Part shown: in pieces, positions 1 to 4,538 of the stretch
Position numbering within the stretch: the stretch's first letter is position 1
How the letters are laid out: every line of letters starts with the position of its first letter
From: Alphaproteobacteria bacterium
GTDB taxonomy: Bacteria > Pseudomonadota > Alphaproteobacteria > Rhodobacterales > Rhodobacteraceae
DNA: 5,017 nucleotides
Direction: 5' to 3'
Assembly (NCBI GenBank): GCA_030424705.1
Contig: JAUHWJ010000213.1
Span: 1 to 5,017 of the forward strand
Position numbers and translations under genes: made by a program
Notes under the pieces: model-generated
The model's input: only the letters and a program-made list of their open reading frames with translations
Told to the model about the DNA's origin: nothing
Databases searched by the model: none

Positions 1-73
1 CCGCATGAGCGCAAGCGTGAGTTGCGAAACGCGAAGGCCTGACAAGGCCTCATCGCAAAAAGCTTCGCATTCT

Positions 74-93
74 GCAAACTTCGCGAAAATTGC
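74..93. promoter_or_regulatory. Imperfect 20-bp dyad with TTCGCGAA core, possible enhancer site
   Basis: The outer arms GCAA and TTGC flank a perfect TTCGCGAA core at 80-87, and 16 of 20 positions are symmetric. It lies about 170 bp upstream of the start point predicted from the sigma-54 promoter at 227-242. That is a normal distance for the upstream site of a bacterial enhancer-binding protein. Binding by any specific protein is inference, since the motif does not match a site I recognise, such as those of NtrC or NifA. Confidence 0.3.
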
Positions 94-138
94 GCGCGCC
101 GCCTTCACTCGCCTTTCACGCGATATCGGCGGCGCGCG
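93..138. repeat. Perfect 11-bp GC-rich inverted repeat with 24-nt loop
   Basis: The arms are 93-103 (CGCGCGCCGCC) and 128-138 (its exact reverse complement), enclosing 24 nt with a small CGATATCG palindrome at the 3' side. No T-run follows on either strand, so it is not an obvious intrinsic terminator. It could be a protein-binding site or an RNA hairpin if the region is transcribed. In such GC-rich DNA, part of the pairing could be chance. Confidence 0.35.
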
Positions 139-187
139 AGCGCCTCAGATAATTTCTCGCGGCTCTGCAACCCATTAGGGCGCCCGT

Positions 188-199
188 GCGAAATTTCGC
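188..199. promoter_or_regulatory. Perfect 12-bp palindrome GCGAAATTTCGC
   Basis: The palindrome is centred about 59 bp upstream of the predicted sigma-54 start point. It shares its GCGAA/TTCGC half-sites with the dyad at 74-93. It could be an operator for an activator or repressor of the XRE gene, or an autoregulatory site. The assignment to any factor is inference. Confidence 0.35.
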
Positions 200-226
200 G
201 CATCGGAGGCGAGCACGCGCAGGTTT

Positions 227-242
227 TGGCACGGGCCTTGCA
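227..242 (+). promoter_or_regulatory. Sigma-54 (RpoN) -24/-12 promoter
   Basis: The sequence TGGCACG-GGCC-TTGCA matches every conserved position of the sigma-54 consensus TGGCACG-N4-TTGCW. The invariant GG (228-229) and GC (240-241) have the obligatory 10-nt spacing, and the base before TGGCAC is a T, as preferred. Transcription would start near 253, giving a leader of about 31 nt that includes the GGGAG ribosome binding site at 270-274 and the ATG at 284. Sigma-54 promoters need an ATP-hydrolysing enhancer-binding activator, whose site is presumably among the upstream dyads. No -35/-10 promoter of similar quality is visible for this gene. Confidence 0.72.
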
Positions 243-283
243 TATCAACCCTCAGGTGAGATCGCTTGTGGGAGATCAAGGCT

Positions 284-667
284 ATGAAGCACCCTGTTGA
301 CGTTCATGTCGGTATGCGCGCGCGGCATCGCCGCTGGATGGTGGGGATGACCCAGCAGCAGCTTGGCGAGAAGGTGGGGATCAAGTTCCAGCAGATCCAG
401 AAGTACGAGACGGGGATGAACCGCATCTCCGCCTCCCGGCTCTGGGACATCGCGGCGGCGCTCGACGTGCCGATCTCCTTCTTCTTCGAGGGGCTCGAAG
501 GCGCGGAGGCGCTGACCGAAGAGGCCGAGGCGAGCCGGCGCGGCGCGCAGGGCGACCTGCTGGCCGACAAGGAGGCGCTCGAACTCGTGCGCTCCTACTA
601 CGCGATCCCGGAGGCGCAGCGCCGCCGGCTCTTCGATCTCGCCCGCGTCCTTTCGGACGCCGCCTGA
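284..667 (+). CDS. XRE-family transcriptional regulator (PraR/PhrR-like)
   Basis: This 127-residue DNA-binding protein has a Cro/CI-type helix-turn-helix at about residues 11-65. The recognition region FQQIQKYETG lies at 35-44 and the 'SRLWDIAAALDVPISFFFEG' stretch closes the domain. The C-terminal helical tail (about 93-124, ADKEALELVRSYY...RRRLFDLARVL) resembles alphaproteobacterial single-domain regulators related to rhizobial PraR and PhrR, which act in quorum sensing, attachment or stress. The target genes here are unknown. I chose ATG 284 because GGGAG (270-274) sits 9 nt upstream and the residues from there match the family start. An in-frame TTG at 266 would add six unlikely residues. 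Expression is predicted to depend on the sigma-54 promoter at 227-242, and the transcript probably ends at the hairpins at 678-743. Confidence 0.9.
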   Translation: MKHPVDVHVGMRARHRRWMVGMTQQQLGEKVGIKFQQIQKYETGMNRISASRLWDIAAALDVPISFFFEGLEGAEALTEEAEASRRGAQGDLLADKEALELVRSYYAIPEAQRRRLFDLARVLSDAA

Positions 668-677
668 GGCGAAATCC

Positions 678-701
678 CGCCGCGCGGTTGACCGCGCGGC
701 G
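678..701 (+). repeat. Perfect hairpin just after the XRE stop codon
   Basis: The arms 678-688 and 691-701 are exact reverse complements (11 bp as DNA). As RNA this gives about a 10-bp, almost purely G-C stem with a TTGA tetraloop. It starts 10 nt after the XRE stop. No T-run follows, so alone it is unlikely to terminate transcription. It may stabilise the 3' end of the XRE message or help the true terminator 11 nt downstream. Confidence 0.6.
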
Positions 702-707
702 CGGCTG

Positions 708-726
708 AAGGAAGGTCCGGCGCGTG
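708..726 (+). promoter_or_regulatory. Strong Shine-Dalgarno (AAGGAAGG) with GTG at 724
   Basis: The purine run AAGGAAGG at 708-715 is the best ribosome binding site between the XRE gene and hisN. It is 8 nt from a GTG at 724 that is in frame with hisN. This argues for a GTG start that adds seven residues (VGGRTFF) to the protein. The ATG at 745 has no Shine-Dalgarno, because its upstream bases are the terminator stem and T-run. The 3' part of the purine run also lies in the 5' arm of the terminator hairpin. Confidence 0.45.
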
Positions 727-743
727 GGCGGCCGGACCTTTTT
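712..743 (+). terminator. Intrinsic terminator between the XRE regulator and hisN
   Basis: The arms 712-721 (AAGGTCCGGC) and 731-740 (GCCGGACCTT) pair perfectly over 10 bp with a 9-nt loop and run into five T residues (739-743). This is the classic rho-independent form on the + strand. It would end the XRE transcript one base before the ATG at 745. It overlaps the likely hisN translation-initiation region, so it may act as an attenuator rather than a plain terminator. Confidence 0.75.
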
Positions 744-744
744 C

Positions 745-1545
745 ATGCGCGAAGACGAGATCGAGAGCCTGATCGGCGCGGCCCATGCGGCGGCGGACGC
801 GGCGCGGGAGCCCATCCTGCGCCGGTTCCGCAGCCTTGGCCTCGAAGCGGAGAACAAGGCCGCCGCCGGGTTCGACCCGGTGACGCTGGCGGACCAGGAG
901 GCGGAGGCGGCGATGCGCGCCGCGCTCGCCCGGCTCCGCCCCGACGACGCCATCCTCGGCGAGGAGGAGGCGGCGAAGGCGGGAACCAGCGGGCTGACCT
1001 GGGTGCTCGACCCGATCGACGGCACGCGCGCCTTCCTCTGCGGCGCGCCCGTCTTCGGCGTTCTCGTCGCGCTGCATGACGGGGCGCGGCCGGTCTTCGG
1101 CCTGATCGACCAGCCGTTCACGGGGGAGCGCTTCGCCGGCGGCTTCGGGCGGGCGGAGTGGCGGCGGGGGGCGGAGTCGCGCCCGCTTCGCGCGCGGCGC
1201 GGCGTCGCGCTGGCCGAGGCGACGCTCCTTTCCACCTTCCCGGAAATCGGGACTGAGCGGGAGCGGGAGGGCTTTCGGGCGGTGAGCGCCCGCGCGCGGC
1301 TGACGCGCTACGGGCTCGACTGCTACGGCTACGCGCTCCTTGCCCTCGGGCAGGTCGATCTCGTGATCGAGGCGGGGCTGCAACCCTATGACGTGCAGGC
1401 GCCCATCGCGGTGATCGAGGCGGCGGGCGGGATCGTGACGAACTGGCGCGGCGGGCCGGCGGATGCCGGCGGACAGGTGCTGGCCGCCGCGTCGCCGGAA
1501 ATTCATGCCGAAGCCCTCGCCCTCCTCGCACCCTACGCCGCCTAA
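745..1545 (+). CDS. hisN: Inositol-monophosphatase-family phosphatase, probably histidinol-phosphatase
   Basis: This Mg2+-dependent phosphomonoesterase has 266 residues, the usual length. The family signatures are present in order: DPVT/AD (45-50), the metal ligands GEE (72-74), the motif WVLDPIDGT (86-94) with Asp89 and Asp92, and the C-terminal PYD...IEAAGG block (214-229) with metal ligand Asp216. In alphaproteobacteria this subgroup is usually assigned as HisN, which converts L-histidinol phosphate to L-histidinol in histidine synthesis. Inositol-1-phosphatase or another sugar-phosphate phosphatase remains possible, because no his gene is nearby. I use ATG 745, which fits homologue length, but GTG 724 has the far better ribosome binding site and would give 273 residues. 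No separate promoter is obvious, so expression may depend on read-through of the upstream terminator. The stop TAA overlaps the convergent MFS stop. Confidence 0.85.
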   Translation: MREDEIESLIGAAHAAADAAREPILRRFRSLGLEAENKAAAGFDPVTLADQEAEAAMRAALARLRPDDAILGEEEAAKAGTSGLTWVLDPIDGTRAFLCGAPVFGVLVALHDGARPVFGLIDQPFTGERFAGGFGRAEWRRGAESRPLRARRGVALAEATLLSTFPEIGTEREREGFRAVSARARLTRYGLDCYGYALLALGQVDLVIEAGLQPYDVQAPIAVIEAAGGIVTNWRGGPADAGGQVLAAASPEIHAEALALLAPYAA

Positions 1546-2732
1546 CGCGGCGGGCGGAGCAGCACGACCATCGCCGCCGCCGCGACCTCGAGCCCGACGA
1601 GGAGCGAGAGCGGCCAGCCATAGCCCCCCGCGGCGTCGCGGAAGAGGCCGACCGCGCCGGGCCCGAAGGCGTAGGCGAATTGCTGCGTCGCCGTGGCGAG
1701 GCCGACGACGCGGGCGAAGTCGCCGGCCGGGAATTCCCGCTGCACGATCAGGGACGGCAGGGTGATGAGATTGCCGACCGAGAAGCCGTAGATCGCCGCG
1801 CCGACATAGAGCGCCGCGTCGGACGGGGCGGCGAGCATGAGGACGAGCGCCGCCGCCTGGGAGAGCATGGAAAGCGCGGCGGCGCGTCGCTGGTCAATCC
1901 GGTCCACGACCGCGCCGAAGGCGAAGCGGCCGAGGATCGCGGCGCCCGTCGCCGCCGTCAGCGCGAAGGCGGCCCCTTGCGGCCCGAGGCGCGGCGCGAG
2001 CCAGGCGACGAGATGGACCAGCACGGCGGCCTGAACGAAGAGCGCGACGCAGAAGGGCGCGGAGACCGCCCAGAAGGCGCGGGAGCGGAGCACGCGCCCC
2101 CTGCCCTGCGGCGCCGCCCGCGAAGCGGCGGCGGCGGGGTCGACCGGCGGCGGCCCCATCGCGAGAAAGGCGACGAGGACGAGCGCGGCGAGGATCACGA
2201 GGGCGGAGCCGCGGAGCGCAACCTCGAACCCCCAGGCGTGGATCGCGGCGACGAGCGCAGGCGCGACGATCACCCCCGCCGCGCTCGCCCCGTTCATCGC
2301 GAGGCTGAGCGCGAGGCCGCGCCGCCTGTCGAACCAGAGGCCGATCAGGGTGGAGACGGCGGCGCCGGAGAGGCAGGCCCAACCGCCCGTCATCACGAGA
2401 TAGGCGAGGAGAAGCTCCGCCTTCGTCTCGATCCCGCCGAGCATCCAAACCGAGAGGGAGAGGAGCGCGGCGCCGAGGAGCACGAATCGGCGCGGGCCGA
2501 GCCGCGCGACGAGGTCCCCGACCCAGACGATCGCGGCCGCGCCGATCAGCGAATAGAGCGTCGTCGCGCCGGCGACGAAGCCGGTGGACCAGCCCATGAT
2601 CCGCGTCAGCTCCGCCACATAGACGGAGTGGCCGTAGAACCCCCAGCCCCAGGCGCAGAGCGCCATGACGAAGCACCCGGCGACGACGCGCCAGCCGGGA
2701 TGGGCGCGGGAGGATTCAGGCGGCTGGTTCAT
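1542..2732 (-). CDS. Major facilitator superfamily (MFS) transporter
   Basis: This is an inner-membrane secondary transporter of 396 residues with 12 predicted membrane segments in two six-helix halves. The halves are about 14-192 and 218-393, joined by a charged, Pro/Ala-rich cytoplasmic loop (193-217). MFS motif A appears as GDLVARLGPRR (72-82) after helix 2, with a degenerate copy GAVVDRIDQRR (273-283) in the second half. The stretch LWFDRRRGLALSLA (132-145) resembles monocarboxylate/oxalate-formate-type MFS proteins, suggesting an organic-anion substrate, but the substrate cannot be read from sequence. The start is the ATG at 2730-2732. The same frame stays open upstream to 2933, but that part is not transporter-like and overlaps the hydrolase gene. 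No Shine-Dalgarno precedes the ATG. The leader carries palindromes (2739-2759) and a likely promoter (2778-2807). The stop TAG (1542-1544) overlaps the hisN stop. Confidence 0.88.
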   Translation of the reverse strand: MNQPPESSRAHPGWRVVAGCFVMALCAWGWGFYGHSVYVAELTRIMGWSTGFVAGATTLYSLIGAAAIVWVGDLVARLGPRRFVLLGAALLSLSVWMLGGIETKAELLLAYLVMTGGWACLSGAAVSTLIGLWFDRRRGLALSLAMNGASAAGVIVAPALVAAIHAWGFEVALRGSALVILAALVLVAFLAMGPPPVDPAAAASRAAPQGRGRVLRSRAFWAVSAPFCVALFVQAAVLVHLVAWLAPRLGPQGAAFALTAATGAAILGRFAFGAVVDRIDQRRAAALSMLSQAAALVLMLAAPSDAALYVGAAIYGFSVGNLITLPSLIVQREFPAGDFARVVGLATATQQFAYAFGPGAVGLFRDAAGGYGWPLSLLVGLEVAAAAMVVLLRPPR

Positions 2733-2738
2733 CGCCGG

Positions 2739-2759
2739 GCGTGTGCGCACACGCTGTGC
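2739..2759. promoter_or_regulatory. Overlapping palindromes in the MFS leader, candidate operator
   Basis: GCGTGTGCGCACACGC (2739-2754) is a perfect 16-bp palindrome. It overlaps a second dyad, GCACA-CGC-TGTGC (2747-2759). Both lie between the predicted transporter start point (near 2771) and the ATG at 2732, where a bound repressor would block transcription or an RNA hairpin would hide the ribosome landing site. No regulator gene is adjacent, so the cognate factor is unknown. Confidence 0.5.
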
Positions 2760-2777
2760 AAGGGGTTCATGTAACTG

Positions 2778-2807
2778 ATTATATTGATATTCTCGGATTT
2801 CGGCGAA
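2778..2807 (-). promoter_or_regulatory. Candidate sigma-70-type promoter for the MFS gene
   Basis: Read on the minus strand, a perfect TATAAT -10 box (2778-2783) follows an 18-nt spacer and a weak -35-like TTCGCC (2802-2807, three of six consensus bases). It lies in the only clearly AT-rich patch between the hydrolase stop and the transporter start. Transcription would start near 2771, leaving a leader of about 39 nt. The weak -35 suggests an activator or low activity. Confidence 0.5.
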
Positions 2808-2841
2808 AATTCCGCTCGCGCGCCCGGGCGCAGCGCCGGCC

Positions 2842-3783
2842 TCAAATCCCGACCTCGCGGAAGAAGCGGTCGATCCGCCGCCAGAAGCGCGCGCGCACCG
2901 CCTCCGTCTCCAGAAAGAGCTCGTGCCGGGCATGGGGGAATTCGATGAGCCGGCAATCCGGCGCGCGCGCGGCGAAGGCGCGGACCGTCTCTGCGGAGAC
3001 CACCTTCTCCTCCCCCCCGAGCCCGACCAGCATCGGCCCGCCGGGCGGAATGGCCATGGCGAGCGCCTCCGTCTCCTCCAGCGCGGAGCCGAGCCAGCGC
3101 AGCGTCGGCCCGGCGAGCGCGAAGCCCGGCTCCGCCTCCAGATGCTTGGCGAACCATTCGTAGTGCTCCCGGTCGCCGGTCAGCAGGTTGCCGTCGAACG
3201 GTTGCGAGAGGACATAGGGCTTCTTCGCCTTCGGCGCGGGCGCATAGGCGTTCTCGAACCCGAAGCGGCGCGAAAGCGCGACCATCGTCTCCGCGGCGAA
3301 GCGGAGCATGGGGGTCATCTCGATCCCCAGCATCGGCGCGGACATCACCGTGGCGACCGGGCTCACCCGCTCATCCAGCAGCGCCCGCATCCCGATGCAG
3401 CCGCCCATCGAATGGCAGAAAAGCGCGCGCGGCCCCGGCAGCGCGGCGATCTCGGGCGCGGCGAGGAAGGCGTCCACATCGCGCTGATAGGCGGCGAACT
3501 CGCCGACATGGCCCTTCAGCGGATCTGCGAGCGCGCGGTCGGAGAGGCCCTGCCCGCGCCAGTCCAGCGTCGCGACCGCGAAGCCGCGCCCTACGAGGGC
3601 GGAGACGACGCGGCCGTATTTCTCGATATACTCGCTCCGCCCCTGGAAGATGAGGGCGACCCCCCTGCCCGACCCTTCCCAGACCGCGGCGCGGATGCGG
3701 CGACGGCCCGCGCGGAGCCAGAAGGCGCGGCCATGTTCCGGCGCCTCGGCGAGCTGGCAGTAGAGCGGCGCGGCCTCGCTCAT
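2842..3783 (-). CDS. Alpha/beta hydrolase, lysophospholipase (PldB)-like
   Basis: This 313-residue serine hydrolase of the Hydrolase_4/PldB group probably cleaves a lysophospholipid or monoacylglycerol-type ester. The actual substrate is unknown. The group's hallmarks are visible: the oxyanion-side strand with FQGRSEYIEKYG (46-57), DWRGQGLSDR (74-83), the nucleophile elbow CHSMGG with Ser125, and the C-terminal FPHARHE with His287. The acid normally lies in a G-x-D/E-D-x-VV segment. Here it reads GGEEKVVS (256-263), leaving Glu258 or Glu259 as the candidate. I see no signal peptide, so a cytoplasmic location is likely. The ATG at 3781-3783 fits the family start (MSEAAPLY). An upstream double ATG at 3862-3867 would add 28 low-complexity residues. 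Neither start has a clear Shine-Dalgarno. The MFS gene follows 109 bp downstream on the same strand. Confidence 0.85.
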   Translation of the reverse strand: MSEAAPLYCQLAEAPEHGRAFWLRAGRRRIRAAVWEGSGRGVALIFQGRSEYIEKYGRVVSALVGRGFAVATLDWRGQGLSDRALADPLKGHVGEFAAYQRDVDAFLAAPEIAALPGPRALFCHSMGGCIGMRALLDERVSPVATVMSAPMLGIEMTPMLRFAAETMVALSRRFGFENAYAPAPKAKKPYVLSQPFDGNLLTGDREHYEWFAKHLEAEPGFALAGPTLRWLGSALEETEALAMAIPPGGPMLVGLGGEEKVVSAETVRAFAARAPDCRLIEFPHARHELFLETEAVRARFWRRIDRFFREVGI

Positions 3784-3865
3784 CGGCGGCGCCGCGCCGC
3801 GGGGGGAAGGCCGGACTTCAGCATCTCTGTCCCCGTCATCCGTCCTCGCTTCGCCCCTTGCCATC

Positions 3866-3883
3866 ATGGGGGCTGCGCCCCAT
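3866..3883 (+). repeat. Small hairpin in the divergent intergenic region
   Basis: ATGGGG-GCTGCG-CCCCAT can fold into a 6-7-bp stem, with one bulged G if extended. It lies in the 110-bp gap between the divergent hydrolase and TPR genes and ends 10 nt before the TPR ATG, which has no Shine-Dalgarno. It may affect TPR translation or be an operator. No clear -35/-10 promoter for either gene could be read in this gap. Confidence 0.3.
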
Positions 3884-3893
3884 CATCCCCAAC

Positions 3894-4517
3894 ATGGTCA
3901 AGGTTGCAATCCGCCCCGCCGCCTATGCCGTTTTCCTCTGCCTCGCCTTCGGGCCTGCGCAGCTCTCGGCCCAGCCCGCAGCGGCGCCGGAGGAGCTTTC
4001 GCCCGCCGTCGCCCCAGCGCCGGAGACCGAGACGCGGGAGGAGGCGCTCGACCGGCTCTTCCTCGAACTCGCTGCGACGGAAGACGAGAAGGCGGCCGAG
4101 GCCATCGCGGAGGATATCCGCCGGCTCTGGGCGAAATCCGGCTCGGACAGCATGGATTTCCTGCTCGAGCGGACGCGCAAGGCGCTGACGGCGAAGAAAT
4201 ATGACCGGGCGCGGATGCATGTCTCCGCCCTTACCCGCCTCGCCCCCGACTTCGCCGAGGGCTGGAACGCGGCGGCGACGCTCGCCTATCTGCAGGAGGA
4301 CTACGGGCGCGCGGCGGTGGAGATCGAGCGCGCGCTGGCGCTGGAGCCGCGGCACTTCTCCGCCCTTGTCGGTTTCGCCATGATCCTCGAAAAGGTCGAG
4401 CGCAAGCAGGCCGCGCTGGCCGCCTGGCGCGAGGTGGAGCGGCTCTACCCCGCCCTGCCGCGCGCGAAGGAAGCCGTGGAGCGCCTTGCGCCCGAAGTGG
4501 ACGGCCGCGACCTCTGA
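3894..4517 (+). CDS. Secreted tetratricopeptide-repeat (TPR) protein
   Basis: The 207-residue product starts with a Sec-type signal peptide: basic residues at 3 and 8, a hydrophobic stretch at about 9-20, and likely cleavage after LSA (24-26). It is therefore probably periplasmic. A short Pro/Ala/Glu-rich linker follows, then a helical segment with the DSMDFLLERTRKAL stretch (85-98) typical of this alphaproteobacterial family. About three TPR units follow at roughly 86-119, 120-153 and 154-187. TPRs mediate protein-protein contacts, and no enzymatic motif is present. The ATG at 3894 is preferred because the signal peptide begins there, although there is no ribosome binding site. A TTG at 3858 would disrupt the signal. 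The helicase gene follows 21 bp downstream and is probably co-transcribed. The partner protein is unknown. Confidence 0.85.
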   Translation: MVKVAIRPAAYAVFLCLAFGPAQLSAQPAAAPEELSPAVAPAPETETREEALDRLFLELAATEDEKAAEAIAEDIRRLWAKSGSDSMDFLLERTRKALTAKKYDRARMHVSALTRLAPDFAEGWNAAATLAYLQEDYGRAAVEIERALALEPRHFSALVGFAMILEKVERKQAALAAWREVERLYPALPRAKEAVERLAPEVDGRDL

Positions 4518-4538
4518 TTCCCCTCGCCGGAGACCCGG

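Larger units (their letters stand above)
1..226. other. Non-coding upstream region rich in dyads
   Basis: I see no convincing gene here. The short open frames, such as one from an ATG at 5 to a TAG at 176-178, lack a ribosome binding site and recognisable content. A frame entering at position 1 stops at 40-42 and could be the tail of an upstream gene, but 13 codons are too few to judge. The stretch is less GC-rich than the genes and repeats the hexamer TGCGAA/TTCGCA (23-28, 64-69, 187-192). It contains a GCGA-AGGCCT hairpin near 31-57, an imperfect 20-bp dyad (74-93), an 11-bp inverted repeat (93-138) and a 12-bp palindrome (188-199). It most likely serves as the control region of the downstream XRE regulator, because a sigma-54 promoter follows directly. 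Confidence 0.55.

Noticed and set aside
31..57. GCGA-AGGCCT-GACA-AGGCCT-CA-TCGC hairpin as a terminator of an upstream gene
   Set aside because: An A-run rather than a T-run follows it on the plus strand, and no T-run follows on the minus strand. It does not have the form of an intrinsic terminator.
5..178. Possible 57-residue protein from ATG 5 to TAG 176-178
   Set aside because: It has no Shine-Dalgarno in view, no recognisable content, and runs through dyads and AT-richer DNA with composition unlike the genes.
381..1506. Long minus-strand open frames opposite the XRE and hisN genes (381-1235 and 598-1506)
   Set aside because: They are Arg/Pro/Ala-rich translations typical of the antisense of GC-rich genes, with no recognisable domain. 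The plus-strand genes carry clear family motifs.
1680..2774. 364-codon plus-strand frame opposite the MFS gene
   Set aside because: The composition is dominated by Arg, Glu, Gly and Asp with no fold signature. The opposite strand encodes an obvious 12-helix transporter.
2820..2831. GCGCCCGGGCGC palindrome after the hydrolase stop as a terminator
   Set aside because: The palindrome leaves no loop. The only T-run on the minus strand (TTTT) lies about 10 nt farther on, so it is not a convincing rho-independent terminator.
2733..2933. N-terminal extension of the MFS frame
   Set aside because: The 67 extra residues are Arg/Gly/Ser-rich, overlap the hydrolase 3' end and would be read through the promoter and palindromes. 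Transporter homology begins just after the ATG at 2732.
2923..4188. 421-codon plus-strand frame across the hydrolase and TPR genes
   Set aside because: It spans two unrelated genes and the gap between them and is low-complexity at its end. It is a shadow of the alpha/beta hydrolase and TPR reading frames.
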